The notes beneath the pieces were generated by a model, which saw only the letters and a list, made by a program, of their open reading frames with translations, was not told the origin of the DNA and did no database searches. Made by a program: the position numbers and the translations under genes. From Lentibacillus sp. Marseille-P4043 (GTDB taxonomy: Bacteria; Bacillota; Bacilli; Bacillales; Amphibacillaceae): a stretch of 64,000 nucleotides of DNA. The DNA lies in assembly GCF_900258515.1 (NCBI RefSeq), contig NZ_LT984884.1, positions 596,935-660,934 on the forward strand, written 5' to 3'. Shown here piece after piece: positions 53,886 to 63,049 of the stretch. The first letter of the stretch is position 1. Each line of letters opens with the position of its first letter.

Positions 53886-54047
53886 GTGGATAATTCTATA
53901 TTATTAAAAAAAATTGAGCAATGTCGTGATGAAATGATTACGTTAAGTTGTTCTCATGGATTAACTTCTGAAATTGTCGTGCAGTCTAGTAAACAATTGG
54001 ACAAGCTATTAAACGAATACCAAAATAATGCAGTAGCGAGCGCTTAA
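53886..54047 (+). CDS. Spo0E-like aspartyl-phosphate phosphatase
   Basis: 53 residues from a GTG at 53886 after TAGGAGGCAAGTTTT. Sequence: LLKKIEQCRDEMITLSCSHG then SSKQLDKLLNEYQNN, the two-helix Spo0E-family pattern (SxxLDxLLNxY). These small proteins dephosphorylate Spo0A-P and delay sporulation. It is divergent from sigW and too short for many gene callers. Good length and motif fit. Confidence 0.85.
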   Translation: MDNSILLKKIEQCRDEMITLSCSHGLTSEIVVQSSKQLDKLLNEYQNNAVASA

Positions 54048-54123
54048 CCTATATTTTCACATTTCTACTGACCTCCGAGATAACGCATATCATAACGAAA
54101 ATGAAAATAGAGAAAAATCAGGG

Positions 54124-54169
54124 TAAAAAAAGACATCAAATTTCTTTTTGAAATTCAATGTCTTTTTTG
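54124..54169 (-). terminator. terminator of the arginase gene
   Basis: AAAAAAAGACAT, internal ATTTC/GAAAT pairing, ATGTCTTTTTT; can act on both strands. Confidence 0.75.
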
Positions 54170-54182
54170 TTTTTTGACTTTT

Positions 54183-55085
54183 TTATTTTAGCTTTTCCCC
54201 AAATAAGGAACCCATTAATCCAACAGCTACCGTAGCTGTTTTATTTTGGTCATCTAAGATTGGATTGACTTCGACAAATTCTGCAGATGTTAGAATTTCT
54301 GATTCCGCAAGCATTTCCATCGCTAAATGACTTTCACGATAGCTTAATCCACCAAGTACCGGTGTCCCTACTCCAGGAGCTTCAGATGGATCCAACCCGT
54401 CAAGGTCAAGACTAAGGTGAACACCATCAGTCCGCTCTTTTAAATAATCTATCGCTTCGGCCATTACTTTAGGCATGCCCATTCGATCCACTTCATGCAT
54501 TGTATAGACCTTTATTCCCTTATCTTGAATTAGCTTTCTTTCCCCAGGGTCAAGCGAGCGTGCCCCAACAATAACAATATTTTCAGGCTTGATTTTAGGT
54601 TGATAATCTAGCATATTCGTTAACTTTTCGTGACCAATACCTAAGCTGACTGCTAATGGCATCCCGTGAATATTCCCAGATGGTGAGGTTTCCCCGGAAT
54701 TCAAGTCCCCATGCGCATCATACCAAATAACGCCAAGATTATCATAGTGTTTGGCAATTCCCGCTAAACTACCGATTGCAATACTATGGTCACCCCCTAG
54801 TACTAGAGGGAAGCGATTGTTATTAATTTCTTGATCAACCATTTCCGCTAATGTTTGATTGGCTCCTGCAACCTGTTCCAAATTACGTAGGTTTCCTTCC
54901 CGTTTATCATGTTTACTATCAGGACGGTTGATCGGGATATCACCTAGATCACGCACGTCATATTGCAAGCGCTCTAACGTTTCGACAACACCCGCATAAC
55001 GGATTGCACTAGGACCCATGTCAACTCCACGTCGATTTTGTCCTAAATCCATTGGTACTCCAATAATAGACATCTCTTTTTTCAT
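54183..55085 (-). CDS. rocF: arginase
   Basis: 300 residues from the ATG at 55085 (MKKEMSIIGVPMDLGQNRRG), behind AAAGGGGGCAAAGACG. Ureohydrolase motifs that bind two Mn ions: LVLGGDHSIAIGS (~100), IWYDAHGDLNSGE (~124) and LSLDLDGLDPSEAPGVGTPV (~227). It turns arginine into ornithine and urea in the arginine-degrading (Roc) pathway. It is adjacent to sigW as in other Bacillaceae. Length normal. Confidence 0.95.
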   Translation of the reverse strand: MKKEMSIIGVPMDLGQNRRGVDMGPSAIRYAGVVETLERLQYDVRDLGDIPINRPDSKHDKREGNLRNLEQVAGANQTLAEMVDQEINNNRFPLVLGGDHSIAIGSLAGIAKHYDNLGVIWYDAHGDLNSGETSPSGNIHGMPLAVSLGIGHEKLTNMLDYQPKIKPENIVIVGARSLDPGERKLIQDKGIKVYTMHEVDRMGMPKVMAEAIDYLKERTDGVHLSLDLDGLDPSEAPGVGTPVLGGLSYRESHLAMEMLAESEILTSAEFVEVNPILDDQNKTATVAVGLMGSLFGEKLK

Positions 55086-55296
55086 CGTCTTTGCCCCCTT
55101 TAGTCTTATTTTAGCCAAAATTAAGGCAATGACTCAACTCAACATTTTAGTGTATATATATACAGAAGCAAATGTGCCAATCTTGACGGAAAATATCTAA
55201 TTCTATTCCTCAAGAGCTTGCTGGCGCTCGCGGTTTTTTGACCTTTTATGAGCAATTTCGCATGGAACATGGATTGGTAAACCGAAAACGCCTTTT

Positions 55297-55340
55297 TAAA
55301 AAAAACCAGGCGCTTTCCTAAATCGGAAAACACCTGGCTT
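55297..55340 (-). terminator. terminator of the mevalonate operon
   Basis: Minus strand AAGCCAGGTG, inner TTTTCCGAT, then GCGCCTGG and TTTTTTTT, right after the mvaK2 stop. Confidence 0.8.
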
Positions 55341-55351
55341 ATTATCTAATA

Positions 55352-56467
55352 TTAAAGTGTCTCAATTACTTTTGCACCTTCTAAATTAGGGCTGATTGTT
55401 AATGGTTTGATTCCGGCTTCTTGCCAAGCCTGCATTAGTTGCTGAGCGCTTTCCTTATCTGGTAGAAATGCAATACCGCAATCTCCACCACCAGCCCCTG
55501 AAGGTTTACCCGCACCGCCATGTTGCTCAGCTAAGTCACACAATGTTTTCAATAACGGTGTCTCAACATCAACCCCAGCATTTTCTCCAACTGTAGCAAG
55601 TGCGTGTCTATTTTGCTTTACTCCCTTTAATAGGAGATCCAAGTCACCTTTTTCAAAACCTGCTAAAAAAGTAGTGACCGCCTGCTCACTCTCCTGCAAA
55701 AACTGCTCATAAAGACTTGGGCTCTCATCATTAAGCTTGCGTATTTTCGGAATTAATTTTGAGGTTGACGCAGGATTACCTGTCCAACCAATACATAGGT
55801 ACACATCTTTCGGAAGCTCAATTGGTTTAATAGAGAAATAGCGCCAATCCTCCTCCAACAGTTCCGTTAGCGACTTCGCTTTCAAGTAGTGCTCAAGTAA
55901 CCATTCCGCTTGAAATGAACTATAACGAAGAAAACCACCATATAATGACGCAGCAACATCAGCACCAGAACCGCTTCCTTGTGTTTTAACATGAGCTATT
56001 GCTGCAAGCTTGAAAACTAATTCCGCTGATGGCTTGGTAGGTAAATATTTATGGAGGACAGCAGCAATGACAGAGGTCACAACCGCTGCACTTGATCCTA
56101 GTCCGTACTTTACGCCGGATTCATCATCTAATTCACTTTTAATCGACAAGTGAAAACCAGTTGGCATAATTGCACGTTCTTGTAAATAGGTGATTGCTAT
56201 TGTCATAGCATCCTCAACAAATTGGACACGATTATCACTCGTATTAACTTGAACTTTATTCGCTTTATATTGCCACTCCAAATTTGTCAATTCGAAGTCC
56301 AGTAAAGATAAATAATTTTCATTGCTTTCAACTATTGTTCCATAGACATAACGGTCAACCGCCATAACAACTAATTGGTGAAATGGCTCAAGAACTGCAA
56401 ATTCACCTGTCACCATTAATTTACCTGGTACCCGGATCGTCATTGATGTATTCGACAAATTTTTCAT
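55352..56467 (-). CDS. mvaK2: phosphomevalonate kinase
   Basis: 371-residue GHMP kinase making mevalonate diphosphate from phosphomevalonate. VPGKLMVTGEFAVLEPFHQL (~14) opens the fold, KYGLGSSAAVVTSVIAAV (~127) is the ATP loop, and KPSGAGGGDCGIAF (~332) the C-terminal GHMP motif. The start overlaps the end of mvaD by 4 bp. Last gene of mvaA-mvaK1-mvaD-mvaK2; product goes to mvaD-made isopentenyl diphosphate. Confidence 0.95.
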   Translation of the reverse strand: MKNLSNTSMTIRVPGKLMVTGEFAVLEPFHQLVVMAVDRYVYGTIVESNENYLSLLDFELTNLEWQYKANKVQVNTSDNRVQFVEDAMTIAITYLQERAIMPTGFHLSIKSELDDESGVKYGLGSSAAVVTSVIAAVLHKYLPTKPSAELVFKLAAIAHVKTQGSGSGADVAASLYGGFLRYSSFQAEWLLEHYLKAKSLTELLEEDWRYFSIKPIELPKDVYLCIGWTGNPASTSKLIPKIRKLNDESPSLYEQFLQESEQAVTTFLAGFEKGDLDLLLKGVKQNRHALATVGENAGVDVETPLLKTLCDLAEQHGGAGKPSGAGGGDCGIAFLPDKESAQQLMQAWQEAGIKPLTISPNLEGAKVIETL

Positions 56468-57441
56468 AAATAAGTTACTCCCTGTCCTGATCGACTTACA
56501 ATTACGTCATGAACACCAGGTATATCAAGGAGTGCCTTTTTCACTGTTGCTTCATCTTTGGGCAAATAAAGAACTTTAACATTTGGTCCTGCATCAATTG
56601 TAAAAAACGCAGGAATTCCACGCTCTCTCATTGTTTGTACTTCCTGCATAACCGCAAGTGTTGTAGCATGCCAATACGTAAATGGAGGATTAGCACCAAG
56701 CGTCGTAGCATGCATTTTTAAACAATTTGCTTCTGCAATATTCCCAACCTTTTCAAAGTCACGATCTTTGATACCCTGTTTGATCAGTTCAAGGTCGTAT
56801 GGGATACTGTTCACCCATCCTGAAAAAAATGGAGATGTATTAACAGTTCGCTTCATACCTTCACGACTAGATACTTTTTTCATCGTATCCGATAAGACGA
56901 CAGCAGCAACTCGTACATCCCAATGTTCAGCAGGTTGTACTTGTACTGCAAAGGAATCAGATCCATCTGGTTTTGTTCCCTGACGCCATTCAACAAATCC
57001 GCCATATATCGATCGACATGCGGACCCTGAACCTTGTCTAGTTAGGCGTGAAAGATCTTGATCACTAATTGATAAGTCCAGGGCTCGAGTTGTTGCTGCT
57101 GCAAGTGCCGCAAAACCCGATGCTGATGAAGCAAAGCCCGCAGCTGTTGGGACATGATTGGTTGAACGGACCTCAGCATACAAGTTGGTTGCCTGTGTCT
57201 CACTTCTTATAAGATCAAGAAACGTTGACACGCGATTAAATTGTTCGCCAGTTATAGCCTGATCATTCAAAAAAAATGTATCACTAGAGAGATCATCACG
57301 AAATGTAACCGTAGTTGTTGTGTAAAATCCATCTAAAGTTAATGACAGACTATTGTTTGTCGGTAGGATCAATGTTTCATCTCGTTTTCCCCAGTATTTT
57401 ATTAAGGCAATATTTGTATGTGCTTTTGCTGTAGCCTTCAT
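56464..57441 (-). CDS. mvaD: diphosphomevalonate decarboxylase
   Basis: 325 residues from the ATG at 57441 (MKATAKAHTNIALIKYWGKR); GAGGATAATG just before fits this or the adjacent ATG. Motifs: NIALIKYWGKRD (~10), NSLSLTLDGFYT, and the ATP loop PTAAGFASSASGFAALAAA (~98), with the catalytic Asp expected near TIDAGPNVKVLY (~285). It decarboxylates mevalonate diphosphate to isopentenyl diphosphate. Third gene of the operon. Confidence 0.95.
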   Translation of the reverse strand: MKATAKAHTNIALIKYWGKRDETLILPTNNSLSLTLDGFYTTTTVTFRDDLSSDTFFLNDQAITGEQFNRVSTFLDLIRSETQATNLYAEVRSTNHVPTAAGFASSASGFAALAAATTRALDLSISDQDLSRLTRQGSGSACRSIYGGFVEWRQGTKPDGSDSFAVQVQPAEHWDVRVAAVVLSDTMKKVSSREGMKRTVNTSPFFSGWVNSIPYDLELIKQGIKDRDFEKVGNIAEANCLKMHATTLGANPPFTYWHATTLAVMQEVQTMRERGIPAFFTIDAGPNVKVLYLPKDEATVKKALLDIPGVHDVIVSRSGQGVTYL

Positions 57442-57479
57442 CATTATCCTCATTTCAATCGTTAATCCTATATGGTCAA

Positions 57480-58442
57480 TTATTTTTGTTTACGTAATAC
57501 AAAAGGCCATACTGCATGCGCGCCAAATTTCCTCAATTTTTCAGAGAGTTGATGTGAATGGGCCTCATTACGAGCCAAAGCAATAATACAGCCACCATTT
57601 CCGCCACCAGTTAGCTTTGCGCCTAATGCTCCTTCACTCCGTGCTAAATAAATTAGCCTATTTAAGCCTGCATCGCTAACACCAAGTGCTTCTAATTCCT
57701 TTTGCGCCTCATTGAGTGTCTTTCCTAACAGATGCTTACTCGCTTTCTCTAGTGCCCTTCTAGCCTGATGTGTGATTTCTCCAATTCGATCAAGGCTAGC
57801 CTGGATTTTTCTTGGTGCGGATTTAAACAATTCCGCAACAGACTCCACCGCAGACCTTGTGTCACCCATTCTGCCCGAGTCAGCAACAACGAAGTGAAAA
57901 TCTGTGTTTGGCTGAATAAAACAAAATGGCCGACCTTTTTCATACCAAACAGGGGAGCCAGAGGTAATTGTTAATGTATCAATTCCACTAGGAGCCCCGT
58001 GAGCATACGTCTCCGAAATATTGGCCAATCTTAATAATTCTTCTTCCGTATAGTCCTCATCCGCATAGGCAAATAGGGATCGTATCACAGCAATAGCCAC
58101 CGAGGCACTAGAACCTAAGCCTTTGCCAGGTGGTATGGATGATTTAATACGAATTAATAAGTCTTTACATGGTAAACCGAGTTGTTCCAATGCCGCCTTG
58201 ATACAATTCACAACTCCATCCAATGCCTCTGGTGCTGAATCAAGTGGGCCATGATAAAAGGCACTATCCATTTTAACCGCCCCAGGAACATTTTCAATTA
58301 CCGATTCTACTTCAACTAATGGAAAAGGGATAGCGATTGCTGGTTGTCCGTGTACAACTGCATGTTCCCCAATTAAAATTAATTTACTATGAGCTATACC
58401 TATAGCTGTTTGTTCTGAAGTTGTTGCCTTTTCTGCACTCAT
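57480..58442 (-). CDS. mvaK1: mevalonate kinase
   Basis: 320 residues, GHMP family. IGIAHSKLILIGEHAVVHGQ (~14-33), PPGKGLGSSASVAIAVIRSL (~107, ATP loop), HGAPSGIDTLTI (~147, catalytic Asp) and LGAKLTGGGNGGCIIALA (~280). It phosphorylates mevalonate. The start at 58442 overlaps the end of mvaA by 4 bp. Confidence 0.95.
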   Translation of the reverse strand: MSAEKATTSEQTAIGIAHSKLILIGEHAVVHGQPAIAIPFPLVEVESVIENVPGAVKMDSAFYHGPLDSAPEALDGVVNCIKAALEQLGLPCKDLLIRIKSSIPPGKGLGSSASVAIAVIRSLFAYADEDYTEEELLRLANISETYAHGAPSGIDTLTITSGSPVWYEKGRPFCFIQPNTDFHFVVADSGRMGDTRSAVESVAELFKSAPRKIQASLDRIGEITHQARRALEKASKHLLGKTLNEAQKELEALGVSDAGLNRLIYLARSEGALGAKLTGGGNGGCIIALARNEAHSHQLSEKLRKFGAHAVWPFVLRKQK

Positions 58443-59728
58443 TTTATATATTCTTCCACCAATTCTTTAGCTTTTCCAACACGGATTTCTTTTTGCTTTA
58501 TTAATTGTTCAGCAATAATATCAATCATCTCCCCAGTAGCACCTGCAGCCATTGCAACAGATCGAGAATGTAAGGCCATATGACCTTTTTGGATTCCATC
58601 GGTTACCAAGGCTTTTAGTGCACCAAGATTTTGTGCGAGCCCAACCGAAACAATTACTTGAGCCAGTTCTTCTGCGGACTCTACATTTAACATGTTATGA
58701 GCAACTTGGGCCATAGGGTGAACACGGATTGATCCGCCAACAGTTCCCACGGACATTGGTAATTCAAGTTCTCCTATCAAATTACCCGTATCATCCGTAG
58801 ACCACGTCGTCATTGAGCTATATTTTCCATGACGCGCTGCATACGCATGTGCCCCTGCCTCAACTGCTCTCCAATCATTTCCGGTCGCAATCACAATCGG
58901 GTCAATTCCATTCATTATCCCTTTATTATGGGTAACTGCTCGATACGGATCAGAGGCGGCAAATTCATAAGCATGAACTACACCATCACGTACCTCTTCC
59001 CCAGTAAAATCTCCAGTTGCTAATAACTCAGGAGGTATAACACATTTTGCCTTTGCAAGACACCGATCAGCATAATTAGACAGGATGCGTAAAAACACTT
59101 TCCCTTTTGTTAATTGCTCAATCGTTGGTGCTAATGATTCGACCATCGTATTGATAATATTTGCACCCATTGCGTCACACGTATTTATATAGACGTGGAC
59201 TACTAACATTTTACCATATTTCGAGTCCGAGTTTTCATTTAAAAGTCGTACTTCTAGATCCTCTGCACCGCCACCTCTAGCAACCAAGCTAGGATATGCA
59301 GCATTCGCGTCATTGATTAAGGCATCTTTTTCCGCTAATAAAGTTTTTTTGGCAGCTTCCATATCTGGACAACCAACAACTTGTATTTGCCCAATCATGA
59401 CTCTTCCCGTGGCTTCTGTCGTAAAACCACCAGCATTCCGGACAATTTTGGCTATATGACTAGCTGAAGCAACAACAGAAGGTTCCTCAATTGCCATTGG
59501 TACAATATAGTCTTTTCCATTGATTAAAAAGTTCAGTCCTAATCCAAGTGGTAATGGATAAGTTCCAATAACATTCTCAATCATGTTATCTGCTGTCGTA
59601 ACTGGTAAGGCATCCTGTTCAAGTGAATGCCCCTTTTTTTCGTCATCAAATACGTGCTTGGATGCCAATAATTCTCTTCGTTCTTCAACAGTCATATTAT
59701 AAAAACCAGGGATTCTAGAAGTTATCAT
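58439..59728 (-). CDS. mvaA: class II hydroxymethylglutaryl-CoA reductase
   Basis: 429 residues. Reduces HMG-CoA to mevalonate. ENVIGTYPLPLGLGLNFLIN (~51), catalytic Glu in MAIEEPSVVASASH (~81), cofactor DAMGANIINTM (~186), THNKGIMNG with the catalytic Lys (~262), and the HxxRS-type His in MALHSRSVAMAAGA near 390. The DAMGxN motif and length mark the bacterial class II. First gene of the operon; HMG-CoA synthase is not in the window. Most Bacillus species use the MEP route instead. Confidence 0.95.
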   Translation of the reverse strand: MITSRIPGFYNMTVEERRELLASKHVFDDEKKGHSLEQDALPVTTADNMIENVIGTYPLPLGLGLNFLINGKDYIVPMAIEEPSVVASASHIAKIVRNAGGFTTEATGRVMIGQIQVVGCPDMEAAKKTLLAEKDALINDANAAYPSLVARGGGAEDLEVRLLNENSDSKYGKMLVVHVYINTCDAMGANIINTMVESLAPTIEQLTKGKVFLRILSNYADRCLAKAKCVIPPELLATGDFTGEEVRDGVVHAYEFAASDPYRAVTHNKGIMNGIDPIVIATGNDWRAVEAGAHAYAARHGKYSSMTTWSTDDTGNLIGELELPMSVGTVGGSIRVHPMAQVAHNMLNVESAEELAQVIVSVGLAQNLGALKALVTDGIQKGHMALHSRSVAMAAGATGEMIDIIAEQLIKQKEIRVGKAKELVEEYIK

Positions 59729-59837
59729 ACCAATTCATCCTTTTGCAATTCAATATAATATATTTTTGCATTTAAAATTTGTTATTTTGGTAAAAAAAAT
59801 TACTGTTTCTATTATGTAAAAAAACAGTATAAAATGC

Positions 59838-59880
59838 AAATAAACAAGGTTGTTGACAAACATAACGACCTTGTTTATTT
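59838..59880. terminator. terminator of the tRNA cluster
   Basis: AAATAAACAAGGTTGTT pairs with AACGACCTTGTTTATTT; it ends the minus-strand tRNA transcript before the mva operon. Confidence 0.8.
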
Positions 59881-59931
59881 CTAATTATACTATGTATTTT
59901 ATATCTATGCTAGTGTTCTTCGTTTGTTTAG

Positions 59932-60007
59932 TGGTGAGCCATGGAGGATTCGAACCTCCGACCCTCTGATTAAAAGTCAGATGCTCTACCGACTGAGCTA
60001 ATGGCTC
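59932..60007 (-). tRNA. tRNA-Lys (TTT)
   Basis: 76 nt with encoded CCA. Acceptor GAGCCAT/ATGGCTC, anticodon loop CTTTTAA (TTT), T-loop GGTTCGAATCC. Confidence 0.95.
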
Positions 60008-60044
60008 GGTAAGTTTAAGTTGTTATGTATATAAAAATGAAAAA

Positions 60045-60119
60045 TGGCTGGGCTACCAGGATTCGAACCTGGGAATGACGGGATCAAAACCCGCTGCCTT
60101 ACCGCTTGGCTATAGCCCA
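60045..60119 (-). tRNA. tRNA-Gln (TTG)
   Basis: 75 nt with CCA. Acceptor TGGGCTA/TAGCCCA, anticodon loop TTTTGAT (TTG), T-loop GGTTCGAATCC. Confidence 0.95.
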
Positions 60120-60131
60120 ACAAAATAATTA

Positions 60132-60216
60132 TGGTGGAGGGGGGCAGATTCGAACTGCCGAACCCTGAGGGAGCGGATTTACAGTCCGCCGCGTTTAGCC
60201 ACTTCGCTACCCCTCC
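60132..60216 (-). tRNA. tRNA-Tyr (GTA)
   Basis: 85 nt, with the long variable arm of tRNA-Tyr, CCA encoded; acceptor GGAGGGG/CCCCTCC and anticodon GTA in CTGTAAA. Confidence 0.95.
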
Positions 60217-60255
60217 GTATTGTTAACAATATCTTAAGTTTTATACGTGAAAAAG

Positions 60256-60331
<76 letters not shown>

Positions 60332-60375
60332 TTATTAATTAAAGGCTTTTCTATCTTACAAGTATGTTCATCAAG

Positions 60376-60424
60376 TGTGCTCGTCGTGTTGCAAGTCCGT
60401 TCAGTGATGTTGCACTCCTCGCAA
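60376..60424 (+). repeat. dispersed 50-bp repeat, copy 2
   Basis: TGTGCTCGTCGTGTTGCAAG then GATGTTGCACTCCTCGCAA. Lies in the tRNA-Thr to tRNA-Val gap (60332-60660), which has no gene. Same unit at 47823-47869 and 63797-63844. Confidence 0.75.
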
Positions 60425-60546
60425 GCGTGCACATAGCAGAAAATTCATTAAGGTTAACGGCTATATTACCCCTACTTCTACAAGACTATTCGCAGATGTG
60501 AATGCATCGGGGTTACTCGCAGTTTATTCGGTAGAAGTGTCGCTCG

Positions 60547-60576
60547 TTGCTCTACCAATTGAGTTAGGCCGGCTTA
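60547..60576 (-). repeat. duplicated 5' fragment of tRNA-Thr (TGT)
   Basis: 30 bp TTGCTCTACCAATTGAGTTA then GGCCGGCTTA match 60305-60334 with one change. Only the D-arm and acceptor strand are present, so it is not a gene. Confidence 0.75.
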
Positions 60577-60660
60577 TGAGATCTAATCTAAGTATATACA
60601 TATTCTAGCTATGTTATTCGACAAAGATCCTTCGTTTGTTGATTTCAGTTATTTATCAAA

Positions 60661-60736
60661 TGGTGGAGGATGCAGGGCTCGAACCTGCGACCCCCTGCTT
60701 GTAAGGCAGGTGCTCTCCCAGCTGAGCTAATCCTCC
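60661..60736 (-). tRNA. tRNA-Val (TAC)
   Basis: 76 nt with CCA; acceptor GGAGGAT/ATCCTCC, anticodon loop CTTACAA (TAC). Confidence 0.95.
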
Positions 60737-60818
60737 AACACACAGGATGATTAACGACATAAATTGACGATTGTTTTCGTGAATTTAACTTGCCTTCATT
60801 ACTATCCTTTAAGTTAAA

Positions 60819-60893
60819 TGGTGACCCGTACGGGATTCGAACCCGTGTTACCGCCGTGAAAGGGCGGTGTCTTAACCACTTGACCAACGGGCC
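60819..60893 (-). tRNA. tRNA-Glu (TTC)
   Basis: 75 nt with CCA; acceptor GGCCCGT with one G-T pair, anticodon loop CTTTCAC (TTC). Confidence 0.95.
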
Positions 60894-61119
60894 ATTTTAA
60901 AAGGTGTCATATTTTTGCATAATCCTGTCGTAAACCAACGAATCTTATTATAAACAGATTAGCTATTTTTGTAAAGGGGAAAAGTAGTTTTCTTAATCTT
61001 TTTATTTTAGACGTGTTAAAGCCTTTCTTCATGCAATAACTAAAGAGAATAATCCATGGTTCTTTAACTAGATTATTTAGGTTATAATATTTACAGAAAT
61101 CTTTATGGGAGGTACACAA

Positions 61120-61896
61120 ATGTCTGATTTATTAAATGGAAAAAATATAGTTGTAATGGGTGTGGCGAATCAACGGAGTATTGCCTGGGGAATTACCAAA
61201 TCATTACATAATGCGGGGGCGAATCTAATTTTCACCAATCGGCAAGAACGTTCCCAAAAAAAGCTTGTTAAACTACTTGAAGAAAACGGTATTCAGCCAA
61301 AATTGATTGTTTCATGTGACGTTGCAAGCGATGAAAGCATTCATTCGGCATTTAGTGAAATCAAAGAAAATGTTGGCGTTATTCATGGATTAATTCACTC
61401 GGTTGCTTTTGCTAATAAGGAAGAATTAAAAGGGGAGTATGCTGATACTTCACGAGAGGGCTTTCTATTAGCGCAGGAAATTAGTGCATATTCATTAGCA
61501 GCTGTTACAAAAGCAGCGAAGGAACTAATGACAGAGGGCGGAAGTATTGTTACACAGACATATTTAGGTGCAGAACGAGTCATTAAAAACTACAATGTCA
61601 TGGGAGTAGCGAAAGCATCATTAGAAGCCAGTGTAAGGTATCTAGCAGAAGACGTGGGTAAATATGGAATACGAGTGAACGCTGTTTCTGCAGGGCCAAT
61701 TCGGACGCTATCAGCAAAGGGTGTTTCAGGATTCAATGAGAAATCATCTGTAATTGAGGAAAAGGCACCTTTACGACGCAATATTGATCAGGATCAAGTA
61801 GGAGATGCAACATTATTCTTCATGAGTGAATTATCAAGAGGTATTACAGGTGAAGTGCTTCATGTCGATTCCGGTTATCACATAATTGGGGAATAA
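61120..61896 (+). CDS. fabI: enoyl-ACP reductase (NADH)
   Basis: 258 residues from the ATG at 61120 (MSDLLNGKNIVVMGVANQRS), behind GGGAGGTACACAA; a frame from 61105 would include that site. Short-chain reductase fold of FabI: VANQRSIAWGITKSLHNAGA (~14), TQTYLGAERVIKNYNVMGVA (~145-164, with the Tyr-x6-Lys catalytic pair) and ITGEVLHVDSGYHIIG at the end. It completes each fatty-acid elongation cycle and is the triclosan target. It stands alone between tRNA clusters with its own terminator. Confidence 0.96.
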   Translation: MSDLLNGKNIVVMGVANQRSIAWGITKSLHNAGANLIFTNRQERSQKKLVKLLEENGIQPKLIVSCDVASDESIHSAFSEIKENVGVIHGLIHSVAFANKEELKGEYADTSREGFLLAQEISAYSLAAVTKAAKELMTEGGSIVTQTYLGAERVIKNYNVMGVAKASLEASVRYLAEDVGKYGIRVNAVSAGPIRTLSAKGVSGFNEKSSVIEEKAPLRRNIDQDQVGDATLFFMSELSRGITGEVLHVDSGYHIIGE

Positions 61897-61903
61897 ATTA
61901 ACG

Positions 61904-61935
61904 GACGCTTATCTAAAATGTTAAGCGTCTTTTTT
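61904..61935 (+). terminator. terminator of fabI
   Basis: GACGCTTA, loop, TTAAGCGTC, TTTTTT. Confidence 0.85.
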
Positions 61936-61994
61936 CTGCATTAGTTTCATATAATTAGGTATATATCACTAGCTCATTTAGCGGGGGATAACTT

Positions 61995-62732
61995 ATGAGA
62001 GGATGGTTTGTAAGTATCGAGGGGGATCCGTTTATAGCTTTTGGTTCATCTCACCTTTTCATGTTGCTAATCTATTTAATAGGACTATTATTTTTACTTA
62101 CAGGTTATAATGTACTTCAGAAAAATAGTGTTCTATTCAATATGATACGTTGGATTTTGTTCAGTTTGTTAGTTTTATCGGAATTAGCGTATCAAACCTG
62201 GACCATCGCTAATGGGGTTTGGAGTGTGAATGAGCATTTACCACTTCATCTTTGTGGTATCGCAAGTATTATTGCAGCCATTGCATTGATCAACTATAAC
62301 AGAAGGTTAATTATCACAGCTTATTTTATTGGTTTCATTCCAGCACTCTTGGCACTAATCACACCTGAACTCCCTTATGACTTTCCACATTTTCGTTATT
62401 GGAAGTTTTTCATTCATCATATTGTGATCTCCTGGGCGAGTATTTTCCTTGTGTTCACAGGTAGTATAAAAATCACGTTTAAATCAATGCTAGGAGCATA
62501 CTTCTTGTTAATCCTGTATGCTATCTTTATCGGCTTTGTGATAAATCCGGTATTTGATGCTAACTATCTTTATCTTGCTAATACACCATCCGCAAGCACA
62601 CCACTTGATTTACTTGGTAGTGGTAGCTGGTATTACGTGAATCTTTGCCTATTAGGTTTTGTGGTATTTATACTTCTTCTTGGTTTTTCCAGAGTGCTTG
62701 ATACAATTAAATCTTTCAAGGATTCCCTATAA
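61995..62732 (+). CDS. YwaF/TIGR02206 family membrane protein
   Basis: 245 residues with about seven membrane helices. Signatures: FGSSHLFMLLIYLIGLLFLL (16-35), ELAYQTWTIANGVWSVNEHL and PLHLCGIASIIAAIALI (~62-97), HHIVISWASIFLVFTGS (~138) and LGSGSWYYVNLC near 207. This pattern is typical of the YwaF group (TIGR02206), whose function is unknown. RBS GCGGGGGATAACTT. Downstream hairpin terminator at 62764-62805. Confidence 0.85.
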   Translation: MRGWFVSIEGDPFIAFGSSHLFMLLIYLIGLLFLLTGYNVLQKNSVLFNMIRWILFSLLVLSELAYQTWTIANGVWSVNEHLPLHLCGIASIIAAIALINYNRRLIITAYFIGFIPALLALITPELPYDFPHFRYWKFFIHHIVISWASIFLVFTGSIKITFKSMLGAYFLLILYAIFIGFVINPVFDANYLYLANTPSASTPLDLLGSGSWYYVNLCLLGFVVFILLLGFSRVLDTIKSFKDSL

Positions 62733-62763
62733 CCCACACATTTTAAAATGTTTACTCCAAACT

Positions 62764-62805
62764 AAAAAGCATCTAAATCTTTGATACAAAGACTTAGATG
62801 CTTTT
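62764..62805. terminator. bidirectional terminator
   Basis: AAAAAGCATCTAAATCTTTG pairs with CAAAGACTTAGATGCTTTT. Confidence 0.8.
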
Positions 62806-62817
62806 CCAGAGTAAAAG

Positions 62818-62866
62818 AGCTTCCAAACAGATTCGAACTACTAACCCCTTCCTACCAAGGAAATCT
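62818..62866 (-). pseudogene. degenerate 3' half of tRNA-Thr (GGT)
   Basis: About 49 bp (AGCTTCCAAACAGATTCGAA then CTACTAACCCCTTCCTACCA) match the 3' half of the tRNA at 63600-63672 with several changes. It marks the far border of the integrase remnant, as an old att site would. Confidence 0.75.
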
Positions 62867-63049
62867 GTAAAAATATAAGCATCTTATACAACTAAAAGCG
62901 AGCATAATCAATACTAAAGAAAGCAACCAATTCATTTTCTTTTGTCACAGCAAACATTAAATTCCCTCGTTCTTCTGGATTTAAAAATTCGTCTAATGAC
63001 AGGATATTGATTTTGATAATAATAAGTTACGTACTATGCGGGTCATATA

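Noticed and set aside
55139..55333. 64-codon minus-strand frame
   Set aside because: It runs through the mevalonate operon terminator and has no ribosome binding site.
60645..60887. 80-codon minus-strand frame
   Set aside because: It covers tRNA-Val and tRNA-Glu; the frame is a by-product of tRNA sequence.
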